Assembly: GCA_023251695.1 (NCBI GenBank)
Contig: JAHEYE010000034.1
Coordinates: 1-13,677 of the forward strand
Direction of reading: 5' to 3'
Source: Sphingobacteriaceae bacterium
Lineage (GTDB): Bacteria; Bacteroidota; Bacteroidia; B-17B0; Aurantibacillaceae
DNA length: 13,677 nucleotides
A program made the translations under genes and the position numbers. Position 1 is the stretch's first letter. Every line of letters begins with the position of its first letter. Shown piece by piece: positions 1-6,871 of this stretch. The notes under the pieces were generated by a model that was not told the origin of the DNA, did no database searches, and saw only the letters and a list, made by a program, of their open reading frames with translations.

Positions 1-757
1 ACCCTACTTGCCGGAGTGTACCACGAAGCAATGTTTTAATAGTATTTAATCCGTAAGGTTCTTTATAACCAATACTGTCACGGTTTGCGTAAGCATCAAA
101 TTTTCCGTAACCATTTACCTCAATGGTTTCTGTCTTGGTAAATAAATTACTATAAGGAATGTATTTTATTTCACCTCCCTCAAGATATTGCGCAGTGCCT
201 TGTCCGGCCAGAACAACATTTCTCGGATTCCAGCTAAATTTATAGCCCCAGGGATTATCGTTGCTTTCAGGGGCAACCAAACCGCCGCAATAGGATTTGA
301 AAGAAATTATTTCGGCACCCTTTGCTTGCAAATGATGAATGATTTTCATTGCTGATGCATGATCAATTCCCGGATCCAAACCACATTCATTTAAAATCAA
401 TAAACCTTTTTGTTTTGCTTCAGCATCCAATGCTTTCATTTCCGCACTCACATAACTTGCAGTTGCAATATGCTTACCATATTTCACACAATCTTTCGCC
501 ACATCGGCATGCATAAAAGCGGGTAACATTGAAATAACAAAATCGTGAGCCTTTATATTCGTTTCACGCTCATCTGCCTTGGTAACGTCAAAACTAATGG
601 CAGAAGCATTCGAAAAACCTTTCACTTTATCGGATGCTAACTGTTTATTACTGTCGGCAACTGTAATTTTCCAATTATAAATGCCTGATTGCTTTAAAAG
701 GTAAGAAATAAGGCTAGAAGTTGAACGGCCTGCTCCTATTATTAATATTTTATGCAT
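1..757 (-). CDS. Saccharopine dehydrogenase (glutamate-forming type), N-terminal part
   Basis: The start is ATG at 757-755. 252 codons read without a stop before the gene leaves the left edge, so roughly 190 C-terminal residues are missing if it has the ~430-450 aa of the family. A Rossmann nucleotide-binding motif lies at the N-terminus (ILIIGAGRSTSS, residues 4-15). The family signature NECGLDPGIDH is at residues 123-133, and SYCGGLVAPESNDNPWGYKF, typical of Lys9-like saccharopine reductases, is at 155-174. The family interconverts saccharopine with glutamate and 2-aminoadipate semialdehyde using NAD(P). In a bacterium without the fungal lysine pathway, lysine breakdown is the more likely role (inference). 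It diverges from the DUF4476 gene and has its own promoter. The family assignment is strong; direction and cofactor are not shown by the sequence. Confidence 0.92.
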   Translation of the reverse strand, partial: MHKILIIGAGRSTSSLISYLLKQSGIYNWKITVADSNKQLASDKVKGFSNASAISFDVTKADERETNIKAHDFVISMLPAFMHADVAKDCVKYGKHIATASYVSAEMKALDAEAKQKGLLILNECGLDPGIDHASAMKIIHHLQAKGAEIISFKSYCGGLVAPESNDNPWGYKFSWNPRNVVLAGQGTAQYLEGGEIKYIPYSNLFTKTETIEVNGYGKFDAYANRDSIGYKEPYGLNTIKTLLRGTLRQVG

Positions 758-772
758 AATGTTAAGCTGAGG

Positions 773-803
773 CAAAATTATACCAATTCTTGGTTGAAAA
801 CAA
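773..803 (-). promoter_or_regulatory. Bacteroidota-type promoter for the saccharopine dehydrogenase gene
   Basis: Read on the minus strand, TTG (803-801) lies 20 bases upstream of TAATTTTG (780-773), which matches the TAnnTTTG -7 consensus of the Bacteroidota primary sigma factor. Transcription would begin near 766, giving a very short leader before the ATG at 757. The -33 element falls inside the left arm of the 792-834 inverted repeat. Confidence 0.6.
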
Positions 804-834
804 TCTAATCTCAAAAAACATCTTGTTTTCAACC
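792..834. repeat. Perfect 12-bp inverted repeat, possible operator
   Basis: GGTTGAAAACAA at 792-803 is the exact reverse complement of TTGTTTTCAACC at 823-834, with a 19-base spacer. The arms lie between two divergent genes, and the left arm overlaps the -33 element of the minus-strand promoter. The repeat lies upstream of both predicted transcription starts, so it is probably not transcribed. A DNA-level regulator site is therefore more likely than a terminator. The regulator is unknown. Confidence 0.55.
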
Positions 835-878
835 TTAGAATGGTTAATGCCGATCTCTATGCAATAAAAATGCTATTA

Positions 879-913
879 TTTGATAGAGCGCATTGGTAAT
901 AAACTTAAATTTG
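879..913 (+). promoter_or_regulatory. Probable promoter for the DUF4476/DUF423 pair
   Basis: TAAATTTG at 906-913 matches the TAnnTTTG -7 box. A TTTG at 879-882 lies 23 bases upstream, at the long end of the accepted spacing. A start near 920 would leave only about 10 bases before the TTG start codon at 931, which fits a short leader. Confidence 0.45.
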
Positions 914-930
914 CTGATATCTAATTAAAA

Positions 931-2028
931 TTGATCCGAATTAATTTCATAATTGCTTTTCTGCTTATTCAGATTCATGCCTTGGTATCGCAAGTATTAA
1001 ATAACAATCTGGTTATAGTGAGCGAAAACGGTAAACGGTTCGTCTTATTTATGAATGGTGAAAGGATTAATGAAAATCCCGAGGCTAACGTGAAAGCTTT
1101 TAGTATAAGCGAAGGTTGGCTTAAGCTGAAAGCCGAATTTGAAAACGCCGGTCCGGTGGTTTCTGATTCCATTCACATTCAACCAATCGGAAAAAACAAT
1201 AATAAAGAAATAACCTATTCCATTAAACAGAATACCAAGACAAGTAAATTCAGTTTTGTTTCTATTGGTGAATTTTCGGCCCCCAAAACACCAAAGGTTG
1301 CCGAAAAGCCTATTGATCTTGGCCCCGTTATCGATAATAGTATTTATGGCAATTTATATAAGTCGAACAATAATAAACCAAGCTTCTACAAAAACTATAA
1401 TGATTCCTCAAGAAAATGTTCGGTTGAATTAACAGATGCTGATATAACACATGCAGTGAATCTGGTAAAAAAATCGAACGATCTTCAGAATAAATATATT
1501 TATGTTGAAAGTACCATTAATCAAAACTGTTATACAGTTAGTCAGCTTACGGTATTATTAAATTTAGTTGACTTGGAAATGGATAAACTTAAACTTGCAA
1601 AACGCGGGTATTCTCATGTGAAGGATAAAAATAACATGGCAAGCATTTCGGAGATATTCAAATTTAAAAGCATGAAAGACGATTATTACCAGTTTCTGAA
1701 AGATGTAGCAAATTCTGAGAATCAAAATGGTCTTACTTGTTCTGTAGCTGTTACCACCGAAATTTTTAACGAAATCATTTCCTCGGTCAAAAAAGCAGAA
1801 TATGAATACGATAGAATAATAATAGCAAAAGATAAACTTGTTTTCAATTGTGTAAATACACAACAGGTTCAATTATTAATGGACCTGTTCATCCACGACC
1901 GTGAAAAAATGGAACTTGTAAAAGCAGCTTATCCGGTTACGGTGAATAAAGATAATTTCAAAATGCTGGTCGAGAATTTTCAGTTCAGCGAGAACAAAAC
2001 CGAATTTTTAAAATTTATCGCAAAGTAA
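931..2028 (+). CDS. Secreted protein with two tandem DUF4476 domains
   Basis: This 365-aa protein has a signal peptide at about residues 1-20 (hydrophobic FIIAFLLIQ, then HALVSQ). A beta-rich region at about 22-115 (NNLVIVSENGKRFVLFMNGE) is of the kind that often precedes DUF4476. Two homologous domains follow at about 163-257 and 270-363. Each has the DUF4476 layout: an N-terminal helix, a Cys-containing segment (NQNCYTVSQ in one, FNCVNTQQV in the other), a helix with MDKLKLAKRGY or REKMELVKAAY, and an aromatic-rich end. The start codon is inferred to be TTG at 931. An in-frame TAA lies at 922-924, and the next ATG, at 1051, would remove the signal peptide. The function of DUF4476 is unknown; export to the periplasm or surface is inferred. 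The stop is one base before the DUF423 start, suggesting an operon. Confidence 0.82.
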   Translation: MIRINFIIAFLLIQIHALVSQVLNNNLVIVSENGKRFVLFMNGERINENPEANVKAFSISEGWLKLKAEFENAGPVVSDSIHIQPIGKNNNKEITYSIKQNTKTSKFSFVSIGEFSAPKTPKVAEKPIDLGPVIDNSIYGNLYKSNNNKPSFYKNYNDSSRKCSVELTDADITHAVNLVKKSNDLQNKYIYVESTINQNCYTVSQLTVLLNLVDLEMDKLKLAKRGYSHVKDKNNMASISEIFKFKSMKDDYYQFLKDVANSENQNGLTCSVAVTTEIFNEIISSVKKAEYEYDRIIIAKDKLVFNCVNTQQVQLLMDLFIHDREKMELVKAAYPVTVNKDNFKMLVENFQFSENKTEFLKFIAK

Positions 2029-2029
2029 T

Positions 2030-2455
2030 ATGGAAAATACACTTCCGAAAAACAAATTAATAACCGTTGGTCTTCTGGGTGCAATCGCTGTTTCTTCAGG
2101 TGCATTAGGAGCCCATTTTCTTAAATCGAAACTGGAAACAGGTTTAATTACTGCCGACCAACTCAATGGTTTTGATACAGGCGTTAAATATCAGATGTAT
2201 CATGTTATCGGTATGTTGCTTTTAGTTATTCTCAATAAACAATTTCCCAATAAATTTTTTGCTTGGGCTTATGCATTATTCTTTTGGGGCATTATCTTAT
2301 TCTCAGGTTCACTTTATTTTTTGTGCACACGTCATTTACTGGGGGCCGACTGGTTAAAGTTTTTGGGTCCGATTACACCACTTGGCGGCATTTGTTTCGT
2401 TTTAGGTTGGTTATGTCTTTGTATGGCTGTGTTAAAAACTGATAAAAAAGGATGA
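2030..2455 (+). CDS. DUF423 family small membrane protein
   Basis: This 141-aa inner-membrane protein has four predicted membrane segments, at about residues 9-29, 53-69, 77-99 and 112-135. It carries the DUF423 hallmarks: GALGAHFLK near the end of helix 1 (24-32), YQMYHVIGML (54-63), and GPITPLGGICFVLGW (113-127), the glycine/proline-rich last helix. Relatives include the YgdD and YwdK proteins, whose biochemical role is not established. The ATG at 2030 follows the upstream TAA by one base, so co-transcription and coupled translation with the DUF4476 gene are likely. No terminator is evident after the TGA. Confidence 0.88.
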   Translation: MENTLPKNKLITVGLLGAIAVSSGALGAHFLKSKLETGLITADQLNGFDTGVKYQMYHVIGMLLLVILNKQFPNKFFAWAYALFFWGIILFSGSLYFLCTRHLLGADWLKFLGPITPLGGICFVLGWLCLCMAVLKTDKKG

Positions 2456-2498
2456 TGAAAGTCTTTTGGCACATGGCTTGCTTTATGAATACATATAC

Positions 2499-2532
2499 TT
2501 GAAGAATCAATTTCCTTGAATTTATATTTTTG
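2499..2532 (+). promoter_or_regulatory. Probable promoter for the 2580 lipoprotein gene
   Basis: TATTTTTG at 2525-2532 matches TAnnTTTG. A TTG at 2499-2501 lies 23 bases upstream. The predicted transcription start is near 2539, about 40 bases before the chosen ATG at 2580. That supports the later start over the in-frame ATG at 2541. Confidence 0.45.
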
Positions 2533-2579
2533 ATTTCCTTATGTATTATCACCATATTTACAAACCAAAATTTAGCATT

Positions 2580-2981
2580 ATGAAAAAAGCAGCATTAGTT
2601 ATATTGGCAATGTTATCTCTAACATTGATTAATTGCAAAACAAAATCGAAAGCCACCGCAAGCAACGATAAACCAAACAAAACGGTGGCCGATGACGGCA
2701 CTAAAATTCAATGCCGTCTGGTCGTATCTTTCTGGAGCGTTGCTTCCGGTATTGATGGTCCAAAATACGATGAAATTGAGGCTTTTATTAAAAATCATGC
2801 TAAGAAGCCTGCTTATGAGGTTATTCCTATGGGGCGTGAAGGAGAAAAGGATATTTGCTTAAGTTTGAAAGAAATGAACAAAGACGAGATAAAGACATTT
2901 ATAGACGATCTAAATAAGATGGCTAAAACCTCTGATAGAGTGCGGGTTACTGAGAACCAAGAGCGCATTAAAAGGCCTTAG
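2580..2981 (+). CDS. Small lipoprotein of unknown function
   Basis: This 133-aa protein starts at ATG 2580 (MKKAALVILAMLSLTLINC). That gives a lysine-led signal peptide ending in a lipobox LINC, with the lipidated Cys at residue 19. An upstream in-frame ATG at 2541 would add 13 residues and spoil the signal peptide. After a Lys/Thr/Asn-rich linker (20-42), the mature domain (about 43-133) has a beta strand (IQCRLVVSFWSVASG), a helix (KYDEIEAFIKNHAKK), a strand (YEVIPMGREG) and a helix (KDEIKTFIDDLNKMAK). I recognise no family. The small alpha/beta domain faces the periplasm or the cell exterior once anchored (inference). The TAG stop is followed by a strong terminator, so the gene is monocistronic. 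Confidence 0.8.
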   Translation: MKKAALVILAMLSLTLINCKTKSKATASNDKPNKTVADDGTKIQCRLVVSFWSVASGIDGPKYDEIEAFIKNHAKKPAYEVIPMGREGEKDICLSLKEMNKDEIKTFIDDLNKMAKTSDRVRVTENQERIKRP

Positions 2982-2992
2982 AGCCTGTGAAT

Positions 2993-3021
2993 AAAAGGGC
3001 TTTTAAAAGCCCTTTTTTTTT
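2993..3021 (+). terminator. Strong intrinsic terminator after the lipoprotein gene
   Basis: AAAAGGGCTTTT (2993-3004) is followed at once by its exact reverse complement, AAAAGCCCTTTT (3005-3016). The 24-base palindrome folds into a GGGC/GCCC hairpin and ends in an unbroken T run to 3021. It starts 12 bases after the stop codon. Confidence 0.9.
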
Positions 3022-3022
3022 G

Positions 3023-3030
3023 TACATTTG
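3023..3030 (+). promoter_or_regulatory. -7 box for pckA
   Basis: TACATTTG matches TAnnTTTG and begins one base after the upstream terminator's T run. The start site would be near 3037, giving a leader of about 20 bases. No convincing -33 TTG exists at the right distance, because that position is occupied by the terminator hairpin. Confidence 0.5.
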
Positions 3031-3055
3031 CGCCTTATAAACCTTCTTTTTAGCG

Positions 3056-4669
3056 ATGAACGAAATTGGATTAAAAGCAGCTAATGTAAGCGTGAAGGAC
3101 CTCGGACTTTCAAACGTAGATACGGCTTACTGGAATTTACCCCCTGAAGAATTAGTAAAAGAAACCCTGAGCCTTAAACAAGGTGTTTTAACCGATGTTG
3201 GGGCAATTGCGGTTGATACCGGCGAATTTACCGGGCGTTCCCCAAAGGATAAATTTGTGGTAGTTGATGATACTACTAAAGACTCCGTTTGGTGGGGCGA
3301 TGTAAACAACCGTTTTGATAAAGATAAATTTGAAGTGCTTCACAAACGTATGCTGAAGTATTTTGAAGGCAAAAAAGTTTGGGTGCGCGATTCTTATGCC
3401 TGCGCCGATCCGAAATACAGAATTAATGTCCGTGTGGTAACAGAATTGCCATGGAGTAATTTATTCGCAAACAATTTATTTTTACGTCCAACTCAGGATG
3501 AGATTAAAAATTTTAAACACGATTGGTTGATTTTATGTGCGCCAAACTATAAAGCTGATCCTGCAATCGACGGAACCCGTCAGCATAATTTTGCCATTCT
3601 TGATTTTACCCGTAAAATGATTTTAATTGGCGGAACCGCTTATACAGGTGAAATCAAAAAAGGAATTTTTGCGGTGTTGAATTATATTTTACCACACGAT
3701 GAGAAAGTGTTATCCATGCACTGCTCAGCCAACATTGGTAAATCAGGTGATACTGCTATTTTCTTCGGATTATCAGGAACAGGGAAAACAACTTTATCGG
3801 CCGACCCAAACCGTAAATTAATTGGAGATGATGAGCATGGCTGGTCAGACAATGGTGTATTTAATTTTGAAGGTGGTTGCTACGCAAAATGCGTGGATTT
3901 GTCGGCCGAAAAAGAACCACAGATTTTTGGAGCTATAAAAGCGGGTTCCTTATTAGAGAATATTAATTTTTACGAGGGAACTAAAACGGTTGATTATTCA
4001 AACATTAAGAAAACCGAGAATACGCGTGTAAGTTATCCTTCCAATTATATTGAGAATTCGGTTACACCCGCGGTAGGTGATATTCCTAAAAATATTTTCT
4101 TCTTAACATGTGATGCATTTGGGGTATTGCCTCCTATCTCAAAATTAACTCCAGCTCAGGCCATGTATCATTTCATTAGTGGATATACAGCAAAAGTAGC
4201 AGGAACAGAAATGGGAGTTACGGAACCGACTTTAACTTTCTCGGCTTGTTTCGGAAAAGTATTTTTACCATTGCATCCCACACAATATGCTGAATTATTA
4301 GGCGAGAAATTGAAAAAACATAACGTTAACGTTTGGTTATTAAATACCGGATGGGTGGGAGGAAAATTTGGTGTTGGGAACCGCATAAAATTATCTTATA
4401 CCCGCTCTCTGATTACGGCTGCTTTAAATGGGGAATTAGACAAAGTAGAATATGGCACCACTCAGTTTTTTAAATTAAATTATCCGAAATCATGTACCGG
4501 CGTACCGGCTGAGATTCTGGATCCGAAAAATTCGTGGAAAGATAAAGAAGCCTACGATCAAACAGCACAAAGCCTGGCTGCATCATTTGTAAAGAATTTT
4601 GATCAATACGCATCAGCAGCTAATGCCGAAATTTTAGCAGCTGCTCCTAAGGCAGAAGTAACAGTTTAA
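3056..4669 (+). CDS. pckA: Phosphoenolpyruvate carboxykinase (ATP)
   Basis: This 537-aa cytosolic enzyme has the normal length for the ATP-using family. It converts oxaloacetate and ATP to phosphoenolpyruvate, CO2 and ADP, the entry step of gluconeogenesis. The active-site elements are all present. The substrate-binding TGRSPKDK is at 59-66 (Arg61). The metal and substrate Lys201-Lys202 lie in GEIKKGIF, and His222 in MHCSANIG. The Walker A (kinase-1a) loop GLSGTGKTT is at 238-246 with Lys244. The kinase-2 metal site LIGDDEHGW is at 255-263 (Asp258, Asp259). The nucleotide-site Arg324 is in NTRVSYP. The first ATG after the promoter is used. The gene stands alone between two hairpin terminators. 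The ATP-type motifs exclude the GTP-dependent family. Confidence 0.98.
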   Translation: MNEIGLKAANVSVKDLGLSNVDTAYWNLPPEELVKETLSLKQGVLTDVGAIAVDTGEFTGRSPKDKFVVVDDTTKDSVWWGDVNNRFDKDKFEVLHKRMLKYFEGKKVWVRDSYACADPKYRINVRVVTELPWSNLFANNLFLRPTQDEIKNFKHDWLILCAPNYKADPAIDGTRQHNFAILDFTRKMILIGGTAYTGEIKKGIFAVLNYILPHDEKVLSMHCSANIGKSGDTAIFFGLSGTGKTTLSADPNRKLIGDDEHGWSDNGVFNFEGGCYAKCVDLSAEKEPQIFGAIKAGSLLENINFYEGTKTVDYSNIKKTENTRVSYPSNYIENSVTPAVGDIPKNIFFLTCDAFGVLPPISKLTPAQAMYHFISGYTAKVAGTEMGVTEPTLTFSACFGKVFLPLHPTQYAELLGEKLKKHNVNVWLLNTGWVGGKFGVGNRIKLSYTRSLITAALNGELDKVEYGTTQFFKLNYPKSCTGVPAEILDPKNSWKDKEAYDQTAQSLAASFVKNFDQYASAANAEILAAAPKAEVTV

Positions 4670-4687
4670 TAAATCATAAAGCACATT

Positions 4688-4727
4688 AAAAAGCCATTCC
4701 CAAATTTGCGAATGGCTTTTTTATTTT
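4688..4727 (+). terminator. Intrinsic terminator after pckA
   Basis: AAAAAGCCATTC (4688-4699) pairs exactly with GAATGGCTTTTT (4710-4721) around a 10-base loop. A T-rich tail runs to 4727. It begins 19 bases after the pckA stop codon. Confidence 0.88.
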
Positions 4728-4741
4728 AGACCTTAGAAATT

Positions 4742-5728
4742 ATGGAATACAGAAGATTAGGAAAGTCAGGATTACAGGTAAGCACGCTTTCATTCGGCTC
4801 GTGGTTGACGTTTGGTAAACAAATTGATGATAAAATTGCGGATGCTTTATTAAGCACAGCTTATGATGAGGGCGTTAATTTTTTTGATAATGCTGAAATT
4901 TATGCGGCCGGACAATCTGAAACCGTAATGGGAAACATCCTGAAAAAGAAAACCTGGGCACGCAGTTCGTATTGCTTATCCAGCAAAGTATTTTTTGGAT
5001 ATGAAGATAAATTACCAAACCAAACAGGCTTATCACGTAAACATGTTATTGAAGGCTGTCACGCCGCTTTAAAACGTTTGCAGGTTGATTATATTGATTT
5101 GTTTTTTTGTCACCGCCCGGATAAGAACACACCGATTGAAGAAACAGTTCTTGCCATGAATACATTAATTCAGCAGGGAAAAATTTTATATTGGGGAACC
5201 AGCGAATGGGCCAACGATGAAATTATGGCGGCCATTGCAGTTGCGAAAGATTATAAATTAATCGGTCCAACCACGGAGCAACCTCAATACAATATGTTTG
5301 AGCGCACAAAACTTGAAAAAGATTATTTGTTATTGTTCAGGGATTATGGATTAGGAACTACAATCTGGAGCCCTTTAGCGAGTGGATTACTCACAGGAAA
5401 ATACAATAACGCTGATCCCAAAGATACCCGTTTACAAATAGAAGGAATGGATTGGTTAAAAGAAAAGACTCTGGGCGATAAATCAAGAATAGAAAAAACA
5501 AAGAAATTAGAAGTCTTAGCAAAGGAATTAGGCACTACTCTTCCGAAAATGGCTATTGCATGGACCGTTAAAAATCCGAATGTAAGCACCACCATTTTAG
5601 GCGCAAGTAAAGTTGAGCAGCTAAAAGAAACAATTACTTCATTGGATGTTGTTCCCTTATTGACCGATGAAGTAATAAAGAAAATTGAAACTATTTTAAA
5701 TAACAAACCGGTTCTAGCGCTGTATTAA
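4742..5728 (+). CDS. Aldo/keto reductase, Kv-beta-like (AKR6 type)
   Basis: This 328-aa TIM-barrel NADPH-dependent oxidoreductase should reduce aldehydes or ketones in the cytosol; the substrate cannot be read from the sequence. The catalytic tetrad is complete: Asp49 and Tyr54 in FFDNAEIY, Lys82 in SSKVFF, and His124 in FFCHRPD. The stretches DYIDLFFCHRPDKNTPIEET, YWGTSEW (150-156), EQPQYNMFER (179-188) and TIWSPLASGLLTGKY (207-221) closely resemble potassium-channel beta-subunit reductases. This protein has the canonical His where animal Kv-beta has Asn. The C-terminal cofactor segment (TTILGASKVEQL, 283-294) is intact. It starts 20 bases after the pckA terminator. TATTTTAG at 4722-4729 is a poor -7 box at best, so its promoter is unclear. 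Confidence 0.93.
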   Translation: MEYRRLGKSGLQVSTLSFGSWLTFGKQIDDKIADALLSTAYDEGVNFFDNAEIYAAGQSETVMGNILKKKTWARSSYCLSSKVFFGYEDKLPNQTGLSRKHVIEGCHAALKRLQVDYIDLFFCHRPDKNTPIEETVLAMNTLIQQGKILYWGTSEWANDEIMAAIAVAKDYKLIGPTTEQPQYNMFERTKLEKDYLLLFRDYGLGTTIWSPLASGLLTGKYNNADPKDTRLQIEGMDWLKEKTLGDKSRIEKTKKLEVLAKELGTTLPKMAIAWTVKNPNVSTTILGASKVEQLKETITSLDVVPLLTDEVIKKIETILNNKPVLALY

Positions 5729-5734
5729 TTAACA

Positions 5735-5758
5735 GTGGCTTCGGCTACGCTCAGCCAC
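5735..5758. repeat. REP-like hairpin, unit 1
   Basis: GTGGCT (5735-5740) pairs with AGCCAC (5753-5758) around a 12-base loop, TCGGCTACGCTC. The CTTCGRCTACGCTCAG-like core is a motif I recognise from Bacteroidota intergenic repeats. It forms a pair with the 5765-5797 hairpin, whose loop reads as a similar sequence on the opposite strand. With no T tract, it is a poor intrinsic terminator. Confidence 0.6.
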
Positions 5759-5764
5759 CGCAAA

Positions 5765-5797
5765 AATCGGACACTGAGCTTGTCGAAGTGACCGATT
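5765..5797. repeat. REP-like hairpin, unit 2, inverted relative to unit 1
   Basis: AATCGG-A-CACT (5765-5775) pairs with AGTG-A-CCGATT (5787-5797) with a single A/A mismatch. The 11-base loop, GAGCTTGTCGA, reads TCGACAAGCTC on the minus strand and resembles the unit 1 loop. The two units thus form an inverted pair six bases apart in the gap between the reductase and CoA-transferase genes. Unit 2 ends six bases before the CoA-transferase start codon, so it would sit in the leader of any transcript and could affect translation. Confidence 0.6.
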
Positions 5798-5803
5798 CAA
5801 AAA

Positions 5804-6871
5804 ATGAAAAAATTCTTCTCCCACTTAAAAGTAATTGAACTGGCGGGTGTTTTAGCCGGACCATCAGTCGGTGTGTTTTTTTCAGAATTAGGTGCAAAGG
5901 TTATGAAAATTGAAAATCCAAAAACAGGTGGAGACGCAACAAGGAATTGGAAATGCGAAAAAGAAAATGCCAATGATAAAGAAAGCGCTTATTATTGGAG
6001 TGTAAATACAGGAAAAGAAATTTTATTTCTCGACATCTCAAATGAAAATGATTTACAGAAATTTTACTCATTAATAAAAGATGCAGATGTTCTGATAACA
6101 AATTTTAAAAAAGGTGATGATGTGAAATTAAAAGTCACCTACTCCCAACTCCGAACTCTCAACTCTCAACTCATCCTAGCTACAATAAACGGATTTGGAA
6201 ACGAAAGCACCCGCACCGCTTACGATTTAATTTTACAGGCCGAGGCCGGTTTCATGCTGATTAACGGCGAACCCGATTCAAAACCCGTGAAAATGCCCGT
6301 GGCCTTAATTGATTTACTGGCAGGACACCAATTAAAAGAAGCCATTTTAATTGCCTTGTTAGAAAGAGAAAAAACTAAAAAAGGATGTCATGTTTCCGTT
6401 TCTTTATTTGATAGTGCAATAGCTTCTTTGGTGAATCAGGCAACAAATTGGTTAATTGGCGGGCATCTTCCTGAAGCAATTGGTTCTTTGCATCCGAATA
6501 TTGCACCTTATGGAGAATTATTTTCTACAAAAGATTATCATACAATAACCTTCGCTATTGGAAATGAGAAACAATTTAAATCGCTTTGTGAATTGTTGGA
6601 GGTAACCGAATTAATTAATGAAGAAAAATTCAGTTCTAACCAAAACAGATTGAAGAACCGCGAAGAACTATATGAATTATTAAACATTGAAGTTGAGAAA
6701 ATGGATTTCGATGTGCTTTACAAAAAATGTTTAGAATCAGAAGTTCCAATCGGTAAATTACGCAACATAAAAGAAGTTTTTGAATTACCTGAAGCAAAAG
6801 CCATGTTGAAACAATTCGGTGACAAAACTGCAGTAAATTCTGTTGCTTTTAAATTTATTGATCATGTTTAA
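5804..6871 (+). CDS. Class III CoA-transferase (CaiB/BaiF family)
   Basis: This 355-aa cytosolic enzyme is predicted to move CoA between carboxylic acids or act on branched acyl-CoA. The N-terminal signature VIELAGVLAGPSVGVFFSEL (10-29) and AKVMKIENP (31-39) is characteristic. ATINGFG (126-132) and TAYDLILQAEAGFM (138-151) follow. Asp170 in PVALIDLLAG is the expected position of the Asp that forms the acyl-enzyme anhydride. GSLHPNIAPYGEL (227-239) is the usual C-terminal motif. The His of the racemase motif GHDINY is replaced by Tyr140, so a transferase is favoured over alpha-methylacyl-CoA racemase (inference). The family usually runs 350-400 aa, so this copy is compact but complete. Its last 8 bases overlap the GNAT gene, so the two are probably translationally coupled. 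A heptameric repeat lies inside the gene at 6147-6174. Confidence 0.9.
   Translation: MKKFFSHLKVIELAGVLAGPSVGVFFSELGAKVMKIENPKTGGDATRNWKCEKENANDKESAYYWSVNTGKEILFLDISNENDLQKFYSLIKDADVLITNFKKGDDVKLKVTYSQLRTLNSQLILATINGFGNESTRTAYDLILQAEAGFMLINGEPDSKPVKMPVALIDLLAGHQLKEAILIALLEREKTKKGCHVSVSLFDSAIASLVNQATNWLIGGHLPEAIGSLHPNIAPYGELFSTKDYHTITFAIGNEKQFKSLCELLEVTELINEEKFSSNQNRLKNREELYELLNIEVEKMDFDVLYKKCLESEVPIGKLRNIKEVFELPEAKAMLKQFGDKTAVNSVAFKFIDHV
6147..6174 (+). repeat. Heptameric tandem repeat inside the CoA-transferase gene
   Basis: Four consecutive 7-base units read AACTCCG, AACTCTC, AACTCTC and AACTCAT, with a looser unit (TACTCCC) just before. The repeat is in coding sequence, encoding about residues 115-124. 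It brings several CTC leucine codons into a gene that otherwise prefers TTA. The reading frame and the length of the surrounding family motif are preserved. Confidence 0.7.

Noticed and set aside
792..834. Inverted repeat as an intrinsic terminator
   Set aside because: It has no T tract and a 19-base spacer, and it lies upstream of both divergent genes, so neither transcript should cross it.
1564..1872. Minus-strand open frame of 102 codons rich in Phe, Ile and Cys
   Set aside because: It is the antisense of the DUF4476 domains. Its hydrophobic look comes from complementing Lys/Glu/Asn codons.
5344..5706. Minus-strand open frame of 120 codons opposite the aldo/keto reductase
   Set aside because: The reductase is well conserved through this stretch, and the antisense frame has no start context or family motif.
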